Below, piece by piece: positions 52,970 through 61,600 of a stretch of DNA of 64,000 nt. Source of the stretch: Symbiodinium microadriaticum (taxonomy: Eukaryota > Sar > Dinophyceae > Suessiales > Symbiodiniaceae); NCBI GenBank assembly GCA_001939145.1, contig LSRX01000322.1, forward strand, positions 399,978-463,977, read 5' to 3'. The notes beneath the pieces were generated by a model, which did no database searches, had not been told where the DNA came from, and worked only from the letters and a program-made list of their open reading frames with translations. Both the position numbers and the translations under genes were made by a program. Each line of letters opens with the position of its first letter. Position 1 is the first letter of the stretch.

Positions 52970-54050
52970 CTAATGCCCAATGAATATCAGGTTAACGTTT
53001 GTTGTTGAGTGGTTCATGTTGTTCTGCCTTCCTGCTCAAGCCACGCAGCATGCAGCATTCAGATATTATTCATGAAACGTAACATTCATGAAAACTGGAA
53101 CAGCTAATCGGTGCAGTATTACCAAAGAGACAGAAAACCGACCACGCCGTAAGAATTAAGCGCTAGCTGTTTGTTCAGTAGTGATTATCACTTCCTTCAA
53201 TGAGAAGAGATACTGGGAAAAAACATGTGAATGTGCCAAAACATGAACTAGCGACTAAGCCATGGAATGCTGTATGCATAACTGGGACATTACGAAAACC
53301 TCGTTGTGTGCGTATTCGTGAAATATTTAGGCGCTGAAATAGCTGCTGGGTGCGCTCTCATGGACATGAAGCATATAGTAATGGAATATTGTTGAAGTTG
53401 TATGTGAACATCACATGTTCGATGAGTATAGAATGAAAACCTACAGGCTTCGTTTAGATAGTTTGATACTTACATACTAAAAGCAAAAACTCGGCACAGA
53501 ACATCAAGAGGGTATCAAAATAGTATTTAGATGGGCTTTAACTATTGTACAAGCCCATAAAAGTGTTGCACCGCCTGAATACGACGTTAATACTATATGC
53601 TAAACAAGACCCATTCAACACTGGAGTTTCAATGAGCGACATACCTGCGAACATGCAGCCATCACTACTCAAACACCAAACGAGTATTCCACCAACTGAG
53701 GTTTAGTGCTCAACAAGTACGATTGGAGTAGTAATTATGATGTATTTGAACAAGTGCTATGTGCAAATGATACGCGGCAGTCAAAAAACGAAAACACCAG
53801 GGTTAAGTATATGTTACATATGACTGCCTATTGACTACATGTGCAGATAAGCTATTTCAGCATTTTAGTGCTCGAGTACAATTGAACCAGGACAATATCT
53901 TAGTACCAGGAAAAACGCAGTGTCATGTAAACAAAAAATATTGCTTCAGGTTCATGTGAACACGAAATGTTAAACGAATGCCAATCTGAAGCTTTCTTTT
54001 GTCTTGGTAAAGCAAGAGCTGGTCGTAGTCCAAAATTTCACTGAACATCC
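52970..54050. other. AT-richer stretch with no recognisable gene
   Basis: There is no open frame of note on either strand, and no telomere-like blocks or clear repeats. Composition is somewhat A/T-rich compared with the flanks. Confidence 0.5.
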
Positions 54051-54075
54051 GTTAGCTATCATATGGGAGAGCACA

Positions 54076-54600
54076 AGTGCAGAGAGGTGCGGAGCGTGCC
54101 AAGGTTCTGTTGGTATGGGGGCCCAAAACATTGAACACTCTCATGGTTCTCGACTTCTTTGAGTGCGAAAGTGTGGAGAGAAAGTGTGGAGAGGTCCCGG
54201 TGTTTTGGGGATGTGGGGGCCCAAAGCATTGGGGACGTCTCATGGTTTTGAGCGACCTGGAATGCGAAAATGCTGAGAGGTCCCAATGTTTTGAAGGTTT
54301 AGGAGCACAAAACCAGGGAAGGTCCCAATACAACCAATAAAACTTTGGCTTTATTGGTCTTATTGGGACCTTACATGGATGTTTGGGCTCCCAAAACTTC
54401 AAAACATCGGGACCTCTCATGGTTTTGAGCATCCTGGCGTGCGAAAGTGCTAGAGCTTCCAATGTTTTGGACGCATAGGAGCCACGCGGCTTTGGGACTG
54501 TGTGGGAGAGCGCGATCTCGCGGCTGGGAACTCTGTGTGTGTGAGAGAGAGCACGATCTCGCGGCTTTGGGACTGTGTGGGAGAGACCTGATCAGGAAAC
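54076..54600. repeat. Tandem repeats of about 95 and about 50 bp
   Basis: Units containing CTCATGGTTTTGAG...TGCGAAA then GGTCCCAATGTTTTG recur at about 54,140, 54,238 and 54,416. From 54,484 a shorter unit (GGCTTTGGGACTGTGTGGGA, then GATCTCGCGG) repeats about three times. ORFs are repeat-derived. Confidence 0.8.
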
Positions 54601-54635
54601 ACAGGAAAGGGGTAGGTACGTGGGGTGTGGCACCA

Positions 54636-54905
54636 TACATATATATATATATATAGCATATATCATACATAATATGTCCTATATCCTATGTCATATATCA
54701 TATATCATATAGGATATATCGTACATGATATATGATGTAAGAAATATGATATATGATAGTATGTGAATATATATATATATATATATGTGTGTATGTATGT
54801 ATGTGTGTATGTATGTATGTGTGTATGTATGTATGTATGTATGTATGTATGTATGCATACGTGTATATATACGTGTATATATACGTGTGTATATATATAT
54901 ATATG
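54636..54905. repeat. TA/CATA/TGTA microsatellite cluster
   Basis: TA runs, CATATAT/ATATCATA words and about 14 TGTA units ending in CGTGTATATA words. Many subsegments are self-complementary. It lies just beyond the stop codon of the EF-hand gene, so it is in or near its 3' end. Confidence 0.95.
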
Positions 54906-54913
54906 CCCACACA

Positions 54914-55029
54914 CTAAAATGTAGGAGTCACAAGGTCCATGGACTCAGGGCCAGGCATCTCAAACAAGCCTTCCAACTCGCTCACGAAGAGCAAGCCATC
55001 GTGGTTGAAATCAAGTGTGTCGAACAATC
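54914..55029 (-). CDS. EF-hand protein, C-terminal exon
   Basis: It encodes LFDTLDFNHDGLLFVSELEG, a complete EF-hand: hydrophobic helix, then a 12-residue calcium loop D-F-N-H-D-G-L-L-F-V-S-E with Asp at 1, Asn at 3, Asp at 5, Gly at 6 and Glu at 12. The protein ends MDLVTPTF at TAG (54,914). The acceptor is CCGAG|GA, with the intron above it made largely of CCCTAAA-type sequence. It should bind calcium; the partner domain and full protein type are not visible. EF-hand proteins are abundant in dinoflagellates. Confidence 0.8.
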
Positions 55030-55127
55030 CTCGGTTTAGGCTTGTGGGGTTTCGGGTCTTGGCCCTTCGGGTTTAGGGTTTAGGGTGTAGGGTTTGGGGT
55101 TTCGGGTTAGGGACCAGGGTGCCTTGC

Positions 55128-55223
55128 CACGACAGTGGCAACGAGCACGAAACGCAAGAAGCTTTCCTCTCAAGTGCTTGCTAGCCAGCTTGCCTAGATC
55201 GTCCCAGTTAAGCCTGACCACCC
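55128..55223 (-). CDS. EF-hand gene, preceding exon
   Basis: It encodes VVRLNWDDLGKLASKHLRGK, then LLAFRARCHCR. It starts after CCTGCAG. The end is either CGTG|GCAAGG (in frame with the EF-hand exon) or GGCAAG|GCACCC; both are GC donors. The intron to the EF-hand exon (about 99 bp) is mainly telomere-like heptamers. Upstream exons would have to lie in the roughly 300 bp below the glucokinase stop, or this is nearly the whole coding region. Confidence 0.6.
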
Positions 55224-55522
55224 CTGCAGGAGGCGCGCTAATCCACTTCCACCGACGTCTCCGTAACGGGACTACAGGTCAATGCGTTCTTGGTGCCTCG
55301 AAAGCAGCCCAAGTTCAGAAGAACGCTCGATAAAGTGCCACGGCTAAGAAACACCCGATAGGTGGCATCCCTCACATAACGGCCTCAATGCTCTTAGAGT
55401 CCGGGGATTCGAGTTCGGGTCTTGAGGGCACAGTATAGGGAAGGGTATATCAACCTTCGATTCTATGGAGACTATAATGACAAGGTGGAGACTAAGAAGG
55501 AGAGATTAATACTAAGTAATTA

Positions 55523-55612
55523 TCAGGCCAGGGCTCGTCGGGCTTGTTCCCTGATCTCCTGCTTGAGGAGCATCACTGCGCGCAAGTGGGCTCCTCGTTG
55601 GCCCATGTCGTC
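55523..55612 (-). CDS. Glucokinase, last exon (C-terminus)
   Basis: It encodes DDMGQRGAHLRAVMLLKQ and a charged tail ending RRALA at TGA. Glucokinases end with a similar (D)(D/N)xGxRGAH segment that packs against the nucleotide site. The acceptor is CCAAAG|GAC, phase 0, preceded by degenerate CCCTAAA words. Confidence 0.85.
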   Translation of the reverse strand, partial: DDMGQRGAHLRAVMLLKQEIREQARRALA

Positions 55613-58600
55613 CTTTGGCTTGGGCTTTAGGGCTGAGGGCTTGGGATTAGGGCATTGGGGCCGGGGAGTGCTCAGAGATCCAGTTTGCTTGGCCTGGGTG
55701 CCAGCGGTGCAGAACAAAGAGTAAGGGCTCACGGATTAGGTAAAGCAATACGGCGGGCCTAAAATACGAGGCAATACCATTCCTTACGGCAGAATTGCCT
55801 GTTCTTATAACTTACCTAAACCCTAAACCCTAAACGCTAAACCCAAAACCCTGTTACAGATACAACCCTTGAGGCCCCTATATGAAAGGCTGTGCAAGAC
55901 GGACGGGACCACGGCTCCGACCGAAACCCCCCTGACATTACCGGGGCCTCCAATGATTAGAACAGGGTTTTGGGGGTATATTATACTATAACCAAACAGA
56001 AATAAGGAACCCCAAACTAGTATAATAGGTAATTTTTGAGGCCCCTATATTAATGGAAAGAGGTCGTAACCTTGTACCAGGACCTCCAGGTGGGATGGGG
56101 GTCCAAGTTTGTGTCTGCGACAGGGTTTTGGGGTTGAGATTTGAGGGTTTGGGGCTTAGGCTTTTTCTGTTCAAAGTAACTAAACCCTAAAACCTAGACC
56201 CTAAACCCCTAAACTAGACGCTAAACCCAACAGTCCTCTAAAGCTCACAGGATAGGGGTTCGGGTCCATTTGAGACAGAGGGTCTCCCTCGACGATCATC
56301 AGCGGCACACGGTTCAGCACAGGAGTGAGCCGACCTGTCATCAAGGGCTTTAAGGGTTTTGGGTTTAGGGTTTAGGGCTTAGGGGTTTTGGGTTTTGGGT
56401 TTAGGGCTTAGGGGTTTAGGGTTTAGGGCTCTGCGTCGGCTTCTAAGTCTGCTGCGATGTGCCAGGGTCAGCCGTAACGACTGCAGTCTTGACAACAGAA
56501 AAACCGAGAACATCCATACCACCAAAGAATCTGAATGCTAGGGTCCACAAGAAGTCAGCACGATTCTGCTGATGGCAGCCATGATGTTCTCACGAGGGTG
56601 TTGACCACTTCGGCAAGGGAGAGGAGGCTTAGCAGGACTGCGACGATTGGTTGGAAACCACCTGCGTATGCCCAACCTCAGCAAAATGGTGCACAGACCC
56701 GCTACGCGTGAAAACAGTACACCAGCCCCCGAAGAACACGCTCGCATAGAGAGACACCAGGAGCCCGTTTATTATGCGTATATGACTGTGTATATAGATG
56801 TATATACACAAACTATGACGCTGTCTATTCGTTCAACCTATTTGTGCATCTGCTTATCAATGTTGGGGCTTATTGTCTTGTGATGTCTTGTGTCTGATCT
56901 CTTTAGCGATTTTTTCGTGCAAAACTGATGTATCCATTGTGTACCGATTTACACACTATCAAATCTAGTTGCCGCGTGAGTGTCACCTGTTGGTCTCCAC
57001 TACCACATCAGCCTTTCTGCTGTCCGGACTGTCACGCTTGCTACTGCTATGATTCTTCCATGACACACTGGTGAAGCAGGTTCTTATGACAGGTTCCCCA
57101 CATACTCAAACCCAACAAGGCACTCACAAGTCTTCAAAGGGAGCCATCAAACACCCTAATGTCAACTTAAGCCCTGCCTCACAAATTCTGACTTTTGGCA
57201 AACACCTTTTCTGTGGAGCGACCCGAGGCACTCAAAATTTACATCCTGCGCTCTCAGCCCTAAATCAATCAAGGCGGACTGGCCTTTGTCGTAGTAGGCT
57301 TTCATGAAAGAGCCCTCTTTCAATAGCCAATCCCGCATCTTTTTCGTCACACCACCGGTGATGTAGATGCCTGGCTTCGGGTCTGTTGCTGGGGCTTCCG
57401 GGAGCTTATCATGGCCTTCTTTTCTGCTTTCAGAGTTCGTTTGGGATTCAATCTTTCATGGTCTGGATTTTGGCGTCGAGTGCTGCTGGGACTCGGAGTA
57501 GGATCTGTGACCCCGATCTTTGTTCATGGGATTCGGCTTTAGGGGGTAGGCTTTGGGGTTTGGCAATTGGAGTTGCATTGGCAGCTTTTTGAACAGACTT
57601 CGGGGGGTGTGAAGTTGCTTGGTTTGGGAAACCCTAAACCCTAAACCCTAAACCCTTACCCTAAACCCTAAACCCTAAACCCTAAACCGTTTCCCCTGGC
57701 AGTCGGCTTCTCGGCTCCGTGGATCTGCCCATCCCCCGGCTTCCTTATTTCAGACCCACTCTGGGAAGTACTCACACGGGTGTTCTCGAAGTCCCCAATA
57801 GAGTACGGCACCCTCATAGAAGGGACCCCAAAAGGGACCCCAATTTAGGGAATAACCCCACATATACTTGATGTCCATGTGAAGTCTACAAGAGGCGCAC
57901 AGTGTGCGGCAGCTTGTGGTTTAGGCGTTTACCGGTTTTGCGGGCTGGCCCTTCGGGTTTTGGGTTTAGGGCTTAGGGCATAGGGTTTTGAGTTTAGCAA
58001 GCAGGCAGCCGGGCATAAGATATTGCAGGAGTCGGGCTCCGGGATGAGCGGTCTCAGTGCTCTTTTCGGATTGGATCTAAGGTTCCCCTATAATCTATGT
58101 TTGGCAGCGTGCTTTTGTGCTATTTCCCATGGGACTTGTAAACAGAGGCTCCATATTCTAGTGTGGGGCTGGCAAACTGCTTGCATGGACCGGGCCATGC
58201 CGAGAAACTGCGTTTCTCAAACGGCTCAGGCTTGCACCATATCCCGGAAGTCCCAAGCAAACTAAAACCCACGAAAGCCACGTGGGACCTTTTCGATAGG
58301 AATGTCCTCGATAAGGATTCCACTAACTTACTAGAAGGGTCTGAATACCGTACTACTACTGTGCTTCTACTGTACAGTACAACTACAGCACTAGTAGAAT
58401 ACTGGACTGCGACTGTACTACATACTCAAGGCCTGAATGGCAGCAGCATCACCCACAACGCATCTGGACAGGTCCTAGCTTGCGATCTAACGCTCGCAGC
58501 TCTACAGCCGGTGGTCCCGCAGGAGCACACTGCTCAGGGCGCCGGGAAACATCATGGCGCCACATGGCCCCAAAATGAGATCTTAAAAACCCTAAACCCT

Positions 58601-61600
58601 AAACCTTAAACCCTAAACCCTAAACCTTAAACCCTAAACCCTAAACCTTAAACCCTAAACCCCTAAACCCCTGAGTCTCATTTAAGGATCCGGGCCCAGA
58701 GCCCCTGAGCCTAAGCCCAAAAAAGGCCCCGGCTCCCGACCTCCGAAGGGCTGCACGTAGAGGGCAAAGGTCGCGCATTGAGCACCGTAGGCCTTAGAAT
58801 GGAACTTTGGGTTTAGGGTTTGGGGCTGGAGGTTCAGGGCTTCTGGTGTTGGGTTTGGGGCTTTTGGGGTTTAGGGCTTGGGGCTTTGGAATTAAGGCTC
58901 AACAAGTTGGCGGAATCCTTGTCGGTTTTGGCACCAGGCAACTCAACCAGTGTCAACGGATCAAGCCAGAAAGGATTCTGCTGCCATTGGGTGAGCCTCC
59001 AAGACCCCCCTAAGCATAAAGAGCAACTGCTTTGGTGCGGTTCTGACGGGGCTTCACAAGTCTTCGGAGATCTTGCGTAAGCTCTTCAAAGTTGTTGACA
59101 CAACGCCTCAACACGAAGGCCGCAAGCTTGAAGCAGATCCATTTCAATTCCCGTACCCCGGAGCTGAGACCCGGGACATCAGCAAAGATCTTCATCGTCT
59201 TCTCACAGAGCGACCCGGGCTTCCTACAGATGCAAAGGGCCGATGTTTTTTAGGGTTTAGGGTTTAGGGTTTAGGGGATCATTGGCACCACCACGGCTAG
59301 TCTGAGGCAGCCAAGACTCGCATTCATGGCGATGATTCCGGCGTCCTGCAGCCCCGAGCATCCAGAACCGAGCTGTCAAACCGTCGCCGTTCAAACCTCA
59401 AGTCACCAACTTCGAGAAACCCATCGGGGGTCTAGGGTTTGGACAAGTTGAGGCGGGTTTGCGAGATAGAGAGTTTGGGGTCCGGGGTTTTTGAGTATAG
59501 GGAGCTCAGGGTTGAGCGAGATGACCCCGACATATCTGCTTGACGTTGTGGCCTTCACGTCTGTAGCTACCGTACTTCAGAAGGGAGTTTATCTTTTGAA
59601 CCCACCCCCGAAAGCCCTGAAGCACTGGCTCCTTCGGGCGCTCGTTGTGCGCTTCGTGCACCTCATCACTCGGAGCTTTGATGTCTGCGGCAGACTACAC
59701 AAGAGACGAGCTGATCATGGAAAGTGTGGGCCAGTTTAAGGCAGTAGGGTTTGGCCCAGGAACGAACCTCTTGTAAGGTCTCCTTTTGGGGATGCTCAGA
59801 TTCTCAAGCTCGCGGGGTAGACAACAGCCAAAAGCAAAAAGCAGACAACCAGCAGAATCGGAACGACAACAGGAGTAGCGGCAGCAGCCGCAGCGCCGCA
59901 GCAGCAGCGGTGGCAGTAGTTGGTGGGAGTCGTACTTGCAGTTGTGGCGGAGGTGGTGGCGGTGGTGCCGGTGGTGGCAGCAGTTCTGCGTGTTTTCCCT
60001 TCAATTGAAGAGCCCTTGCCCTTCTTGAGCTTTCTTGGGGCTTCCGTTAGAACTATACCTTCCAGGAACTCCTGGGTACTCTCTCTCACGAAATCGAAGC
60101 GAAGGCCAGTAGAAACCCTCAACGCATTAACTTAATCCTAAAGGCACCCATTTACGAACATACCCTGGTGCAACCTGACCGGCTCTATACAAAGCACTCA
60201 AAGAGCAACCGCTCAAGGAGATAAAAAGGGGCAGGCCTCCTCATCCACGTCGTGCGGGTGCTTGTAGGCGAGAAACTCGTAGATGTTGCAGATGCCGGTG
60301 CCTATCTTCACACGAGCTTCCCCAAGACGCCCCACTACCGAAACGAAAATGCAGCCCCCACAGCTCCCGACTCCGAAAATGTTCCGAGTGTGTCTTGACC
60401 AACTTGAAAGGCTGCACCGACTCATAGAGTGCACAACGGCTTCGAAAGGCTTTATACAGAAGCTCTAAAGGGCACTGCAAGCAGGGCTACTATGAGCCCT
60501 AAACCCTTGACCGGGTCCTTAAATCGCCAGCTTCGGAAAGTCGCTCCCGCAAACTTCGCCAACCGCACAGCGAAGTCCCACTCCAAAGACCAAAAACGAG
60601 CCCAAACGACGAAGTACATGCCCGAAAGATCCCCAACACAAGGACCCCAGGAGGGGAGATTCCAACAACTGTCTGCTTGATTGGCCCCTCTGCGCCTGAG
60701 ACGACTCTCTCGGTGGAGATGCGGTTGCCCGCGTTGGAGAATTTGATCTTCAGGTACTTCAGCAACTGAATGAGGGCTCCGGTTTGGGCTTCAGGGACAG
60801 GACATCCCACGATGCTCTGGGTTGAAGTAGATGCATTGAGGCTTTTTCAGGTTATAAGGAACCATATCATCATCATTATCATCAGCATCGTCATCCTGAC
60901 CAGGTTTCTCTGTGCTACAGTTAATACAGTGTTACTACAGCTTCTATTACGTCGGATCTGGGGGGGGTCAAAGGCTACATCCTTTTGGTTTCGACTTTGT
61001 TGGGATTTTTGGGCTTCGGGTTGAGAGTGTAGGGTGCAGGGCGTTAGGGCACGAAGGCTTGTTCAGGCTGGCGTGGCGCGCAGCCCGTGAGATTTGCGGC
61101 ACCGGGCGTCGGCTTGTGGGCTTTGGCTTCTGCAGGTTCGCAGCTTTTGGGGTTTGAAGAGATAAAGCCGAAATTCGAGGGCCTCTCTTTCACAAGAGAC
61201 CAGTGCTGAATCCAGCTTGCCAGGTCTGCACAAAGCTGCCGACTGGGCTCAGGCACCAGATCTTGAAGAGGCCATCATTTGGAAAGTCTGAAGACTGAAA
61301 AGACGATGAATACGAGTATCAAACCCCAAACCCTAAACCCTTAACCCCTAAACCCTAAACCCCTAAACCCTCAACCGATTTGCTGGGACCCACGACTCTT
61401 GCGGTGCTTAGGTTCCGAGAGTCTCCCCCCCCTGGGAGGGACCTCCAGCTTCAGCTCGTCGCTACCGGCCCCGCGGGGACCAAACTCCCCGTGCTGTCCT
61501 CTGAGAGTGACGGGCTCCCTGTTGGATCTATCTTGGATAGCCTGTTTTTTTTTACCCGATCAATATGAAGCATGATCATTTTTAATCCTTATCGGGTTTG

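Noticed and set aside
61443..61465. Extending the HGEFGPRG glucokinase exon through GSDELKLE
   Set aside because: Splicing at GCCG|GTAGCG gives the correct family spacing and phase with the next exon; the longer form does not.
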